Positions 1 through 9,621 of a DNA stretch of 64,000 nt are shown piece by piece. This DNA is from OM182 bacterium MED-G28. GTDB taxonomy: Bacteria; Pseudomonadota; Gammaproteobacteria; Pseudomonadales; Pseudohongiellaceae. The stretch is from NCBI GenBank assembly GCA_002457215.1, contig NTJZ01000002.1, positions 248,001 through 312,000 on the forward strand, written 5' to 3'. Numbering within the stretch: the first letter of the stretch is position 1; every line of letters begins with the position of its first letter. The notes beneath the pieces were generated by a model. The model made no database searches, was not told the DNA's origin, and worked only from the letters and a program-made list of their open reading frames with translations. Both the position numbers and the translations under genes were made by a program.

Positions 1-45
1 TCGATTCTCTTCAGAGCGAGAGTTATCCCTAGAGTCCGTGGTCAT
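1..45 (-). CDS. 5' end of an unidentified gene, cut by window edge
   Basis: On the minus strand an ATG at 45-43 opens a frame of 15 codons (MTTDSRDNSRSEENR) that runs off the window without a stop. An AAAAGG ribosome-binding-like stretch lies just upstream. It follows the M20 peptidase gene on the same strand by about 45 bases, so it could be the next gene of that operon. The residues seen are hydrophilic and show no signal peptide. The product cannot be named from this fragment. Confidence 0.4.
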   Translation of the reverse strand, partial: MTTDSRDNSRSEENR

Positions 46-91
46 ATCCTTTTGCCTTTATTTTAATTTTTAGCGAAGGGGATGTAAGCAT

Positions 92-1384
92 TTATTCTGA
101 AGCGAGTCTACGTATAAGTAGTGTGCTCAATTTCGCTCTCTCCACTAATGAGCTTGCCCGAGCTTCTTCACGGTTAGAATGTGCTCCAGTTCCAGCAACA
201 CCAAGTGAATCTATTGTTGGGAGTCCAACTGCTTGTGCGAGTGAGCCGTCAGTTCCACCGCCCGAATCTGAAATTCCAAGCTCTTGGCCCAGTAATTTGC
301 CGATCGCGCGAGTTTTCTCTAACAAGTAGTCGCTTTCCTCTGTGGGAATTTTAGGAGGGCGATGCAAGTTGATCCAACTCACCGTGCTGAGTTCGCTAGT
401 GTCTACAGGATAGCTATAAACTTGATTGGCGATTTTCTCAAACTGCAATCTTGCATCTTCTCCTTGCTGTGGAGTCGGATAACGCAAATCGACAAATGCT
501 TCTGCACACGGTGCAACGGTATTGCGCGCCTCGCCTCCATTAACGATACCGACATTCACCGTAACTCCCGACTCATAATCTGTCATGGTTTCAATTTCGA
601 TAATTTTATAGGCTAATTCTTTAATGGCTGATCGACCCTGGTTATGAGCGCCACCGGCATGTGATGCAATGCCATTAACAACAAATCGGGCCTGGCCCAA
701 CCCTTTTCTACTTCTAATTAAATTATTCGTTCCAGAAGATTCATAGACCATTCCCCAGTCATGATTCATCGCTTGATCTTCAATATATTTTCTTGATGAA
801 AGTGACCCAATTTCTTCATCACTGTTTAGCAGCACAGTTATGTTTTTGTCAGCCAGTTCATTAAATTCGTGAAATGCCTTGAGTGTGTATAGCATCACCA
901 CAAGGCCGCCATGCATATCCGCTACCCCTGGCCCATATAGTATATCTTCTTCACGAGTAAAATTTTGAAATGGACTACTTACGGGAAATACAGTATCCAG
1001 GTGTCCCATTAATAGAAATCTTTGACCTTGCCCTAAATTACTTGCTAATACATGGTCTGTAACATCAATATTGTAGTCGCTTCCAGGGCAGCTAGGCATT
1101 TCGATAAAGTCCCCAGGCAATGCGGATACGGAAAATCCTAAATCGCGTAACTCAGCGCTAAAAATAGCAGCCAACTCATCGACTCCAGCCTTATTGAGAG
1201 TGCCAGAATTGATATTGGTAATTCTCTCTAGCAGATCCAACATGTCTTCTTCCTGTGAATCAAGCCAGGCTCCAATTTCGATCTCATCTTCACTGATTGC
1301 TGGCTCGATATTATCTTCACCATGCGCAGCAGAGCTGAATATCGTGAGTGTCAGGATACTTAACACAGGTTTTAGGAACTTCAT
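92..1384 (-). CDS. Exported M20-family metallopeptidase (carboxypeptidase G2-like)
   Basis: Zinc peptidase of the M20/CPG2 type, about 430 residues, probably cleaving a C-terminal amino acid or acyl amino acid in the periplasm. The metal-site motifs are in the family order: GHLD near residues 127-130, ADMHGG near 155-160, and DEEIG near 189-193 with the catalytic Glu. A GAHSN motif near the C-terminus supplies the last metal ligand. A Sec signal peptide covers about residues 1-22. I chose the start at 1384 because GAGGAG sits eight bases upstream and the signal peptide starts there; the open frame extends to 1510 but that part looks non-coding. The exact substrate is not readable. Confidence 0.88.
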   Translation of the reverse strand: MKFLKPVLSILTLTIFSSAAHGEDNIEPAISEDEIEIGAWLDSQEEDMLDLLERITNINSGTLNKAGVDELAAIFSAELRDLGFSVSALPGDFIEMPSCPGSDYNIDVTDHVLASNLGQGQRFLLMGHLDTVFPVSSPFQNFTREEDILYGPGVADMHGGLVVMLYTLKAFHEFNELADKNITVLLNSDEEIGSLSSRKYIEDQAMNHDWGMVYESSGTNNLIRSRKGLGQARFVVNGIASHAGGAHNQGRSAIKELAYKIIEIETMTDYESGVTVNVGIVNGGEARNTVAPCAEAFVDLRYPTPQQGEDARLQFEKIANQVYSYPVDTSELSTVSWINLHRPPKIPTEESDYLLEKTRAIGKLLGQELGISDSGGGTDGSLAQAVGLPTIDSLGVAGTGAHSNREEARASSLVERAKLSTLLIRRLASE

Positions 1385-1770
1385 TAACATTACTCCTCTA
1401 AACCATGGATAGCTGGGGATACGGGTATCCCCACTATGAATAATTCGATAAAACACAGTATTGGAAAGCAAACGATGGCGGCGCGTCTTAGATGTTGGTT
1501 TCCAAACCACCTCTCTATTATTAATAAACTTTACTTAAATATCGATAGCAATGTCCCATTAAGAGATCAAGAACATTACAGTACCGACCACGATGGCCAT
1601 GTAAAGTAGCATACTGATGGCTGTTCTCAACATCATGGTTCATGAGCTTTCATTAGTATTGTGCAGCCAAGAAACTGAGTACCTTGGCTCGGGTAATCTG
1701 TTGAACCATTAAAGAAGCTTTCAGTGAATACATTGTATTTAGTTAGAACTGTCTGCATAATCTTTCGCCC
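1385..1770. other. Intergenic region between M20 peptidase and yadG
   Basis: This 386-base stretch separates divergent genes and should hold both promoters. I see no clear terminator or dyad. The only coding candidate is a 25-codon hydrophobic frame on the minus strand, listed separately. Confidence 0.4.
1559..1636 (-). CDS. Possible 25-residue single-span membrane peptide
   Basis: A minus-strand frame starts ATGATG at 1636 and stops at TAA 1559. It encodes a 25-residue peptide starting MMLRTAISML, which is almost one continuous hydrophobic segment with a single Arg near the N-terminus, as in small bacterial membrane proteins. An AAAG stretch about 11 bases upstream is only a weak ribosome-binding site. 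It could equally be chance. No family is recognised. Confidence 0.22.
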   Translation of the reverse strand: MMLRTAISMLLYMAIVVGTVMFLIS

Positions 1771-2709
1771 ATGAATGCTGTAACTGAACCAATACTCTCA
1801 ATTCAAAACCTTAACAAAACCTTTGCCGATGGTTTTCAGGCACTCAAAAATATAAATCTGGAAATCCAGAAAGGCGAGATAATTGCACTGCTTGGCCCAA
1901 ATGGAGCAGGGAAAACAACGTTAATTTCTGCTATTTGTGGCATTGTACAGGCCAATTCCGGCACGGTAACCGTTGCTGGCTACGACATTGCTAGAGATTA
2001 TCGTAAAACTCGATCTATTATCGGTTTGGTTCCTCAAGAACTAAGCACGGATTCATTCGAAACAGTCTGGAACACTCTTGTATTCTCCCGCGGGCTTTTT
2101 GGCAAGAAAGCTAATTCAGCACATATTGAAAAGGTGCTGAAAGCGCTGTCTCTGTGGGATAAGAAAGACAATATGTTAATGACACTCTCTGGAGGCATGA
2201 AACGCAGAGTATTAATAGCTAAAGCACTTTCTCATGAGCCAGCAGTCCTATTCCTTGATGAGCCGACAGCGGGGGTGGACGTATCTTTGCGCAAGGACAT
2301 GTGGAAAATTGTCCAAGAGCTAAAAAATGACGGAGTGACTATTATCCTGACAACGCATTATATAGAAGAAGCGGAAGAGATTGCAGATAGAGTAGGTGTC
2401 ATCAATGCTGGCGAAATAATTTTAGTTGAAGATAAAACTGAACTAATGAGCAAGCTCGGTAAGAAACAGGTATCTCTAGATCTTTGTGACCCGCTGGCTA
2501 CAATTCCAAAAAGCCTGGCTGGGTATTCCTTGGAACTTTCTGAAAATAAGGATCAGTTAACTTATACTTTTGACTCTTTAGGAGATCGAACAGGAATTAC
2601 CTCACTGCTTGATGATTTAAAAGCCGCCGACATTTATTTCCGCGACTTAAATACTATCCAAAGTTCTCTTGAAGATATTTTCGTCAATTTAGTCGAGGAG
2701 TCATCTTAA
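1771..2709 (+). CDS. yadG: ABC-2 type exporter ATP-binding subunit, YadG-like
   Basis: ATPase of an ABC-2 exporter, 312 residues, close in length and motif spacing to E. coli YadG. Walker A is GPNGAGKTT at about residues 42-50, the signature LSGGM is at 139-143, Walker [13 protein letters not shown] is at 159-170, and the switch histidine is in [11 protein letters not shown] near 196. The long C-terminal part after residue 220 is the usual YadG/DrrA tail. The permease gene starts one base after its stop, so the pair is an operon. The exported substrate of YadGH proteins is not established, and this sequence does not reveal it. Confidence 0.88.
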   Translation: MNAVTEPILSIQNLNKTFADGFQALKNINLEIQKGEIIALLGPNGAGKTTLISAICGIVQANSGTVTVAGYDIARDYRKTRSIIGLVPQELSTDSFETVWNTLVFSRGLFGKKANSAHIEKVLKALSLWDKKDNMLMTLSGGMKRRVLIAKALSHEPAVLFLDEPTAGVDVSLRKDMWKIVQELKNDGVTIILTTHYIEEAEEIADRVGVINAGEIILVEDKTELMSKLGKKQVSLDLCDPLATIPKSLAGYSLELSENKDQLTYTFDSLGDRTGITSLLDDLKAADIYFRDLNTIQSSLEDIFVNLVEESS

Positions 2710-2710
2710 A

Positions 2711-3472
2711 TTGAATTTCTATGCAGTGATGGCTATCTATAAATTTGAGATGGCACGTACGCGGCGGACATTAGTGCAAAGCATAGTCGCACCTGTCATT
2801 TCAACTTCGCTCTATTTCATTGTATTTGGGGCAGCTATTGGATCAAGAATCACTGAGGTTGGAGGCGTAAGCTATGGGGCTTTTATCGTCCCCGGATTAA
2901 TAATGCTGAACTTATTGATGCATAGTATTTCAAATGCATCTTTTGCAATTTATATGCCTAAATTTGTAGGTACAGTCTATGAAGTGTTGTCGGCTCCAGT
3001 TTCTACGGTGGAAGTAGTGCTGGGGTATGTAGGTGCTGCAGCAACCAAGTCTATTATTCTCGGTCTCATCATTCTCGCAACTGCGACTTTCTTTATTCCT
3101 TTGCGTATCGAACACCCGGTAATAATGTTGTTATTCGTATTTCTTACATCAATCACTTTTAGTTTGCTTGGGTTTATTTTAGGAATTTGGGCAGACAATT
3201 TTGAAAAACTTTCAATAGTCCCTTCATTAATTGTTACACCGTTGGTTTTTCTAGGAGGAAGTTTTTATTCAACCGATATGCTGCCTCCATTCTGGCAATC
3301 GGTAACTCTGTTCAATCCGGTCTTGTATCTGGTTAGTGGTCTACGTTGGAGTTTTTACGAAATTTCTGAAGTAAATATATTGGTGAGCTTAGTCAGCATT
3401 ACAGCATTTATGCTGCTGTGTTTTTCTATTGTGCTATACATGTTCAAGACGGGCTATAAACTCAGAACTTAG
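2711..3472 (+). CDS. yadH: ABC-2 type exporter permease, YadH-like
   Basis: Six-span ABC-2 permease of 253 residues, partner of the ATPase directly upstream. The segment [13 protein letters not shown] and the C-terminal GGSFYS...LPPFWQ...[12 protein letters not shown] block match the YadH pattern. The likely start is TTG at 2711, ten bases after a GAGGAG motif that lies inside the end of yadG, so translation is probably coupled. An ATG at 2729 is a shorter alternative. Transported compound unknown. Confidence 0.85.
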   Translation: MNFYAVMAIYKFEMARTRRTLVQSIVAPVISTSLYFIVFGAAIGSRITEVGGVSYGAFIVPGLIMLNLLMHSISNASFAIYMPKFVGTVYEVLSAPVSTVEVVLGYVGAAATKSIILGLIILATATFFIPLRIEHPVIMLLFVFLTSITFSLLGFILGIWADNFEKLSIVPSLIVTPLVFLGGSFYSTDMLPPFWQSVTLFNPVLYLVSGLRWSFYEISEVNILVSLVSITAFMLLCFSIVLYMFKTGYKLRT

Positions 3473-3490
3473 CTGCGCGATATTAACCCG

Positions 3491-4027
3491 TTAATTTCTA
3501 AATCTATCAGTCATTAAAATGCGCTTACTTATGCGCCATCCTTCGGGGGTTTTTCGCCAGGTATTCCGATAAATACCTGAGCTTCGAATTACAGCGGCCG
3601 TGTCATTTGCTGTTTGGTGAGTTATTAAGGCCATATTTTCCGTTACGGCCATTGCAGCTTCCAGTTCGAGGAAAACTAACCCAGAAAAATGATGCCGACT
3701 CTGACGGTCTACCAATCGGCCTTCGTGAGATTGTTTTGCATAATCGAAAATCGCCTCTCTACCTTCCAGTCGCGAACCATCGACGTATTCACCGTGCAGC
3801 CATCTCTCCATTATTGCGTTCTCGGTGAATAGGCGCGAGAACCCTAGGGAGTCCTTACCATCCCATCGATAAGAGTATTGGGCTAATACATCAGCTATCG
3901 CGAGGCGATTACTTATTTCTGTGAGATTGTCTGCTTTAGAGACCGACATTGATAGCAGAAGAGCAGCCAGAAACAACCCATGAAGGGATCTAAATCCTGT
4001 GCCTATACGCTCGGCCACTAAGTTCAT
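3491..4027 (-). CDS. Exported SnoaL-like (NTF2-fold) protein
   Basis: About 178 residues. An N-terminal hydrophobic signal region (residues about 14-32) precedes an NTF2-fold domain beginning at EISNRLAIADVLAQYSYRWD, which resembles the SnoaL-like_4 group. That fold serves as hydratase, isomerase or ligand-binding domain, so activity cannot be assigned. The start at 4027 is chosen for the AGGAG motif seven bases upstream; the open frame continues to 4198 but its extra residues do not look like protein. It converges on yadH, with an 18-base gap. Confidence 0.65.
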   Translation of the reverse strand: MNLVAERIGTGFRSLHGLFLAALLLSMSVSKADNLTEISNRLAIADVLAQYSYRWDGKDSLGFSRLFTENAIMERWLHGEYVDGSRLEGREAIFDYAKQSHEGRLVDRQSRHHFSGLVFLELEAAMAVTENMALITHQTANDTAAVIRSSGIYRNTWRKTPEGWRISKRILMTDRFRN

Positions 4028-4249
4028 GATGGGACTCCTTTGGACAGTTTGCCAAGCATAACAATTCTGGGGATTCATGGGCAAAAACATTGTTTTATTC
4101 AGCCATGGCCTTAGTAATACAAAGGCGGTGATTTCGAGCAAGTGGAATGTCGAGAAAAGGCTCGCAATACCAACCGAATAACTCACACCGTATTTCACTC
4201 AGTCAAAGTTAATTGATATGCTGCATCCTTCTGTACTGGAGAAGCACAA

Positions 4250-4717
4250 GTGGCTTATAAGCTAGTTACCAAGTTCTTATTCTGTTTTATTTTTCTTGTT
4301 GCCTCGTTAGCAAGCTCTGCACAATACTCTTCAGAAACTGAAGAAGCTATTACTGCCGCAATGGGGGCGATGGATGCCTTTATGCTGGCGTTTAATGCTC
4401 GTGATCCTCACGGATGGGCTGCTTCACTAAATTATCCTCATGTTCGATTCGCAAGTGGCAGTGTTACTGTTTGGGAAACTGCTGAGGAGTTTGCCGATAC
4501 GCAAGCTTTCGAGAGATTACCAAACACGGGCTGGGATCATTCCCATTGGCTAACCCGCGAGGTCTCTTTGGCATCTCCAAATAAAGTGCATATCAATACA
4601 GTTTTTCAGCGCTTTAATGCCGAAAATGAAATAATTGGTACTTATCAATCACTTTATATCGTGACGAAGATGAATGGTCATTGGGGCACTCAATCAAGAT
4701 CAAGTTTGGCGCCTTAG
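4250..4717 (+). CDS. Small exported NTF2-like protein
   Basis: 155 residues beginning at GTG 4250, preceded by GGAGAAG. A Sec signal peptide (about residues 1-24, ending ASSAQ) leads into a compact domain with AMGAMDAFMLAFNARD and a run of beta strands ending in a WGTQSRSS motif. This is the NTF2/DUF4440-like pattern seen in small periplasmic proteins of unknown function. It is divergent from the other SnoaL-like gene, 222 bases away. No catalytic residues can be named. Confidence 0.6.
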   Translation: MAYKLVTKFLFCFIFLVASLASSAQYSSETEEAITAAMGAMDAFMLAFNARDPHGWAASLNYPHVRFASGSVTVWETAEEFADTQAFERLPNTGWDHSHWLTREVSLASPNKVHINTVFQRFNAENEIIGTYQSLYIVTKMNGHWGTQSRSSLAP

Positions 4718-4887
4718 CTCTGTTGTCGATGTTGATATTGAATATCCAGATCGATATTGAAATGAGGTTATTTTTCTTTCTTAGATAAATTAATTGAGTT
4801 TGTGCTGTTCATTTAGAATCCTATGACAATGGAATTTATCTGGGCATTAAAAGGCTTAAAATAGGGATGTGACTTAGAGATAAAATT

Positions 4888-6468
4888 ATGAGCAGGTTAG
4901 TAACGCGTAGGGAACTCATTAATTTGCTGGGCGCAACAGGCGGCACGGCGGCAGTGCTGCAAGCTGGCTCTGTTCTGGGTTTGCTGCCAGCAACGGCATC
5001 TGCTGCTGCACTTGATCTGCTAGCATTAGGTTCAACCAACAAGAAAGTTGCTATCTTGGGTGGTGGCATTTCTGGCCTTACAGTCGCCTATGAGCTTAAC
5101 AAGCGTGGTTACGATTGTACCGTTCTTGAGGCTTCTCATCGCTGTGGAGGTCGGATTTTCACTGTTCGGCACGGAGATCTAATCGACGAAATTGGCAATC
5201 GCCAATATTGTGAGTTCGATGATGATCCTCACATGTATTTCAATGCGGGTGCAGCGCGGATTCCAACTTCCCATCGTAGCTTACTCGCTTACTGTAAAGA
5301 ACTCGGTGTAGAGCTCGAAGTTTTCATTGGTGAAAATAACAATGCATTTTTACAGGATGATGCTCTTGCTAGCGGCAAGCCATTAAGGGTGAATGACTAT
5401 AAAACCAATATGCGCGGATTTCTTAGCGAGATGTTGGCGAAGTCGATGTCTGAACAGCAAATGGATGAGCCATTTACAGAGACAGAAGCAGAGAATTTGC
5501 TGAGTGTTATCCGTTCGTTTGGTGACTTAAGTGAAGGAGACTTATACCAAGGAAGTTCAAGAAATGGTTATGCTTCTGGTGGTTACTTAACTCACGGTGT
5601 GCAGAAAGACATGCTCGCATTTCGTGATTTACTGCAAAGCAGCATGGGCCGAATTGCTTTATCTGCCTACGAAGGGGATTATGGACCTTGTCTTCTGCAA
5701 CCTGTGGGAGGAATGGACAAAATCATTGCGGGATTTTTGAGTAAGATTGGAGGGCAGGTTAAATATCGTGCGATAGTCGCAGGGATTCAAGTTCGCAACG
5801 ATGGCGTGGAGATTGCCTATGATCAAGGTGGCGCGCGCCACAAATTACAAGCTGATTACTGTTTTAATTGTATTCCGACACATCTCGCTGTTGGTTTAGA
5901 TCACAATTTCCCGATTGATTACATTAAAGCCATGAAATATGTGCGCCGAGGTGAGGCTTATAAAGCAGCATTCCAAGCTAAAGAAAGGTTTTGGGAAAAG
6001 GAAGGAATCTATGGGGGGATTACACGCATGAATAATTCCAGTCGGGAAATATGGTATCCACCTCATGGCATTCATAAAGATAAAGGTGTTGTATTGGCGG
6101 CTTACGATTTTGGTGGGGGAAGTTATTTCACCAAGATGGTTCAGCAAGAACGAGTCGAAACACATTTACAAGACGGCGAAAAAATCCATTCAAATTATCG
6201 AGATATGGTGGAAAAGCCAATTACAATAGCGTGGCATCGGATGAATCATATGCTCGGGTGTGCGGCTCGCTGGCGTCAGAGTTTCTCTGGCTGGACGCAC
6301 GAAGAAGAACAAATGTATAACATCTTGCAGGCACCAGCTGGCGGAAGGCACTATGTTATCGGAGATCAAATGAGTATGAATTCCGCTTGGATGGAAAGTG
6401 CCATTCTTTCCGCCCATTGGGCGATGCAAGATCTTGATGTGCGAGTGCGTTCTGAGATTGCCAAGTAA
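4888..6468 (+). CDS. Tat-exported FAD-dependent amine oxidase family protein
   Basis: Flavoenzyme of 526 residues in the monoamine/L-amino acid oxidase family. A twin-arginine leader (RRELINLLG, Arg 7-8) is followed by the FAD-binding motif ILGGGISGL at 56-64, the downstream EASHRCGGRI, and the C-terminal FAD contact region GRHYVIGDQMSMNSAWMESA. The neighbouring gene 50 bases on encodes a di-heme cytochrome c, so the enzyme probably acts in the periplasm as a dehydrogenase passing electrons to that cytochrome rather than to oxygen; that is inference from context. The substrate, an amine or amino acid, is unknown. Confidence 0.85.
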   Translation: MSRLVTRRELINLLGATGGTAAVLQAGSVLGLLPATASAAALDLLALGSTNKKVAILGGGISGLTVAYELNKRGYDCTVLEASHRCGGRIFTVRHGDLIDEIGNRQYCEFDDDPHMYFNAGAARIPTSHRSLLAYCKELGVELEVFIGENNNAFLQDDALASGKPLRVNDYKTNMRGFLSEMLAKSMSEQQMDEPFTETEAENLLSVIRSFGDLSEGDLYQGSSRNGYASGGYLTHGVQKDMLAFRDLLQSSMGRIALSAYEGDYGPCLLQPVGGMDKIIAGFLSKIGGQVKYRAIVAGIQVRNDGVEIAYDQGGARHKLQADYCFNCIPTHLAVGLDHNFPIDYIKAMKYVRRGEAYKAAFQAKERFWEKEGIYGGITRMNNSSREIWYPPHGIHKDKGVVLAAYDFGGGSYFTKMVQQERVETHLQDGEKIHSNYRDMVEKPITIAWHRMNHMLGCAARWRQSFSGWTHEEEQMYNILQAPAGGRHYVIGDQMSMNSAWMESAILSAHWAMQDLDVRVRSEIAK

Positions 6469-6518
6469 ATGAAATTAAGGATTCGCGGGGGATGCCTGAC
6501 CCTTTCTGGAGAAATGGC

Positions 6519-7157
6519 ATGATTGGAAAGAGAGAAGTTATAGTTTTTTTTGCAGCACTTAGTTTTTGTTTTATCAAAGCCTATGCTGCTGAAAATTTAT
6601 CAGATCTAAGAGAGCCATATAACGATCGCTATTGTACGACATGTCATGGTTCTGATGGCAGAGGCAACTATGGTATTAAAGCTCCAAGGTTAGCTGGCAT
6701 GGAGCCTTGGTATTTAAAACGTCAGCTAGAGAATTTTCGAGCGGGTATTCGTGGCACCCATTCTAGTGACCGCGAAGGCATAGCTATGCAGTCAATGGCG
6801 GTGAAACTTAGTGATTCTAGTATCACCGATATTATCTCTTGGGTAGGAAGCTGGGACTATGTGGCCACAGAAATTACTATCGAAGGAAACGAATCGCTCG
6901 GTCAGCAGCTTTACATTCAATGTGCAAGCTGTCATGGAGCGAATGGAGAGGGGAATGAAGCCCTAGGTGCGCCGGCGCTGAGGGGTCAAAATGATTGGTA
7001 TTTAGCCACTCAATTAAGAAACTTTATTGAAGGTTGGCGAGGGAGTCATCCTCAAGATAGCTTGGGTCAGCAAATGATACTAATGGCGCAATCTCTTCAA
7101 AATGATGATGGCATTAAAAATGTCGTCAGCTATATAAATACGCTAAGTAGAAAATAG
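6519..7157 (+). CDS. Periplasmic di-heme cytochrome c (c4 type)
   Basis: 212 residues with a Sec signal peptide (about 1-24) and two CxxCH heme sites: CTTCH at 39-43 and CASCH at 135-139. Each is followed by a GxGNxG/APxLxG stretch and by candidate Met ligands (AMQSM near 90-93 and MILMA near 186-190), the two-lobe layout of cytochrome c4. The start at 6519 is chosen for the GGAG seven bases upstream and the clean signal peptide; an in-frame ATG at 6492 lacks both. Likely the electron acceptor of the upstream flavoenzyme. Confidence 0.87.
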   Translation: MIGKREVIVFFAALSFCFIKAYAAENLSDLREPYNDRYCTTCHGSDGRGNYGIKAPRLAGMEPWYLKRQLENFRAGIRGTHSSDREGIAMQSMAVKLSDSSITDIISWVGSWDYVATEITIEGNESLGQQLYIQCASCHGANGEGNEALGAPALRGQNDWYLATQLRNFIEGWRGSHPQDSLGQQMILMAQSLQNDDGIKNVVSYINTLSRK

Positions 7158-7185
7158 CTGGCTTTGGGGATCGAGAGAAAGACCT

Positions 7186-7214
7186 GTTAGCCCTTGGCCT
7201 GTCTCTAGGCTAAC
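7186..7214. repeat. Inverted repeat downstream of the cytochrome gene
   Basis: GTTAGCC at 7186-7192 and GGCTAAC at 7208-7214 form a perfect seven-base stem around a 15-base loop. No T run follows, so this is either a weak terminator of the oxidase-cytochrome operon or a protein-binding dyad upstream of the cystine transporter gene. Confidence 0.3.
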
Positions 7215-7341
7215 TATATACTCGAACTAGACACTGTTAAGATTTCTAGCAGATAGTGTGCTCAGTAATAAAAGACCAACAAGTAAATCGAATAAGAAAG
7301 TTTGAACTTAGGCGAAAGCCAAACCATCAGGAGCAAAAAAT

Positions 7342-8727
7342 ATGCCCGCGCTCGCTATAGTCAATCTAGTTATCTTCGCCGCTCTACTTAGCTTTATTTA
7401 TCAGCTATCGAAGAAAGAGCTTGGGCTTTCAAAATTAGTATTAGTTGGTTTGGTTGTTGGAACACTGTTTGGAACTTACCTCCAAATAGTCTTCGGACGC
7501 GAGCATGTGGTTTCTCAGGAAACCATTGAATGGACCAACATAGTAGCAAATTCTTTCGTTAACCTGCTTCGAATGATAATCATTCCCCTAATTTTAGTGA
7601 CGATGATAGCTGCCGTTCTCAAAGTCAGTGAAATAAAGTCATTGGGGAAAATTGGTGGCTCAGTTGTCGCTATCCTAGTCTTCACTACTATGATTGCTGC
7701 GCTCGTCGGGGCATTAATGGCGGCTGTTGCTGGGTTAGATGCTAGCGAGTTTAATCTTGGTGAAACCGAAGTAGCTCGGGCTGAAGTTTTAGAGTCTCGC
7801 CAAGACAGCATGGCCGATTTGAGCATTCCTCAACTTTTAACCAGCATGGTATCAACAAATATCTTCAGAGACCTTAGTCAGTCTAGAAGCATATCGATAA
7901 TTGCCGTTGTAATTTTTGGGTTACTTTTTGGAATCGCTGCATTGTTGGTCGGACAAGAAGATAAGACCCATGGAGACCGGATTAGAGGCTTTATAGACAC
8001 GACACAAGCTGTCGTCATGAAACTAGTAAAGATAGTGATGAACCTAACGCCTTACGGGGTTTTAGCCCTCATGACCAGAGTTATGTCCACCTCAGATTTT
8101 GGTGCACTTATTACTCTCCTAAGTTTCATGATAGCTTCCTACATAGCAATAGCGATCATGTTTGCCATTCATGCCCTAATGATTAGTCTGTTAGGAGCCA
8201 ATTTAAAAAGCTATTTTCAAAAAGTGTGGCCAGTACTAACTTTCGCCTTTGTGACTCGTAGCTCGGCGGCTACTATTCCGCTTACTATTCGTGCACAAAT
8301 AGAAGAGTTAAAAGTGCCAGCACCAATTGCCAATATAGCAGCATCTTTTGGTGCAACTATTGGTCAAAATGGCTGTGCAGGTATTTATCCTGCTATGTTG
8401 GCCGTCATGGTAGCGCCTAGCGTTGGAGTCGAGGTTGATTTCGGCTTTATCGTTTATCTCACCTTGGTTGTTGCCATCGGTTCTTTTGGGATAGCAGGCG
8501 TAGGTGGTGGTGCTACTAATGCCGCATTAGTTGTGCTCCCTTTGATGGGATTACCTGTTACCGTTGCTGCGCTGCTTATAACGATCGAACCACTTATCGA
8601 TATGGCACGAACCGCCTTAAATGTGAATGGCGCAATTACAACTGGAATGGTTACCTCACGCTTGTTAGGCAGTGAAGGAGAATCAACAGATGCCAACCTA
8701 GTAAATCAGCCTGTGCAAGAAAATTAG
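7342..8727 (+). CDS. tcyP: L-cystine:cation symporter TcyP
   Basis: Inner-membrane transporter of the DAACS (SDF) family, 461 residues, almost the same length as E. coli TcyP (YdjN). Several blocks agree with TcyP as I recall it: QLLTSM...NIFRDL, VMKLV...NLTPYGVLALMTRV, and WPVLTFAFVTRSSAATIPL followed by FGATIGQNGCAGIYPAML. The re-entrant loop serine motif SRSSAA/TRSSAA and the GVGGGATNAAL segment belong to the substrate and Na site of the fold. An exported RidA-family gene lies 50 bases downstream and may share the transcript. Confidence 0.9.
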   Translation: MPALAIVNLVIFAALLSFIYQLSKKELGLSKLVLVGLVVGTLFGTYLQIVFGREHVVSQETIEWTNIVANSFVNLLRMIIIPLILVTMIAAVLKVSEIKSLGKIGGSVVAILVFTTMIAALVGALMAAVAGLDASEFNLGETEVARAEVLESRQDSMADLSIPQLLTSMVSTNIFRDLSQSRSISIIAVVIFGLLFGIAALLVGQEDKTHGDRIRGFIDTTQAVVMKLVKIVMNLTPYGVLALMTRVMSTSDFGALITLLSFMIASYIAIAIMFAIHALMISLLGANLKSYFQKVWPVLTFAFVTRSSAATIPLTIRAQIEELKVPAPIANIAASFGATIGQNGCAGIYPAMLAVMVAPSVGVEVDFGFIVYLTLVVAIGSFGIAGVGGGATNAALVVLPLMGLPVTVAALLITIEPLIDMARTALNVNGAITTGMVTSRLLGSEGESTDANLVNQPVQEN

Positions 8728-8777
8728 ATTTTAGTTCGTAAGACTTTTGTTAGTAGGTACGTATTGGAGAAATGATC

Positions 8778-9248
8778 ATGTTAAGAATTAAGAAAATATC
8801 TATATCCGCTATTCTAGTTGTATTAACGGGAATCGCTGCGGCTGTAAGTGCTCAGGAAATTACTCGTAACAATGAGGGCAGATACTTCTATACCAGTATT
8901 ACTATTCCTCCAGGTGCTGAAACGATGTATTTAAGCGGCTCTGGCGCAAGCCCCCAAGCAGACGATTCTTGGGGCGACATGCGTCAACAAACTATTGATA
9001 CTTTTTCGAGTTTTAAAGAAACTTTAGAAGAGCAAGGGTGGGCAATGAGAGATATTGTTCAAGTGCGCGCATTCGCTGTCGCCGGTGATGATGGCTTGGA
9101 TTTCGCAGGATTTAATGCGGGCTATGCCGAATTTTTTGGGACCTCAGATAACCCCAATAAACCGGTACGCTCGTTTGTTGAAATTAAAGATTTGGTTGTC
9201 GAGGGCTGGCTGATAGAAATAGAAATACGTGCTGCGCGAATGCCATAA
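8778..9248 (+). CDS. RidA/YjgF family protein with signal peptide
   Basis: 156 residues: Sec signal peptide (about 1-26, ending VSAQ) then a single Rid domain. The Arg that RidA enzymes use for imine/enamine hydrolysis is present in VRSFVEIK at about residue 131, so deaminase activity is possible. Classical RidA acts in the cytosol on reactive enamines; an exported version must have another substrate or site. The start at 8778 sits eight bases after GGAG; the ATG at 8772 is too close to it. Placed downstream of tcyP and upstream of a terminator. Confidence 0.8.
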   Translation: MLRIKKISISAILVVLTGIAAAVSAQEITRNNEGRYFYTSITIPPGAETMYLSGSGASPQADDSWGDMRQQTIDTFSSFKETLEEQGWAMRDIVQVRAFAVAGDDGLDFAGFNAGYAEFFGTSDNPNKPVRSFVEIKDLVVEGWLIEIEIRAARMP

Positions 9249-9272
9249 CGTTAAGAAAAAGTTATTAATAGA

Positions 9273-9313
9273 AGGATCGATTATTTATGTGCGCGCACCT
9301 CTCGGTCCTTTTC
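9273..9313 (+). terminator. Rho-independent terminator after the tcyP-rid pair
   Basis: AGGATCGA at 9273-9280 pairs with TCGGTCCT at 9302-9309 (one G-U pair), with a self-complementary GTGCGCGCAC inside the loop, followed directly by TTTTC. Placement 25 bases after the rid stop fits an operon end. Confidence 0.6.
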
Positions 9314-9621
9314 ATTTATATACTGGCGCTTCAGATTTATTGAGAAATAGATTTTCCTGAATATTTTAATATTTGCTCTACGCCTCCAACGTCCCAATGA
9401 AATTCAGCGTTGCTTTCTAAAGGAACTTTTTGTGGGTGGCAAATTCATAGACGAATCTACAATTACTGATTTTTCTTGAAAAGTTCTTAAGAATATTCTT
9501 TACGTCGATCGGACGGCGAAAATTTTTACTATTTAGAAACGGGTCAAGTCATCCGCAATGCGCAATCGAACTCAGTGCATTGCCGGAGTAAAACGTCACT
9601 ATTCATAGATTATTGTCCAAG
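9314..9621. other. Intergenic, no feature seen
   Basis: A 308-base A+T-rich stretch between a terminator and the 3' end of a minus-strand gene. I find no open frame of note, no dyad and no recognisable site. Confidence 0.4.
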
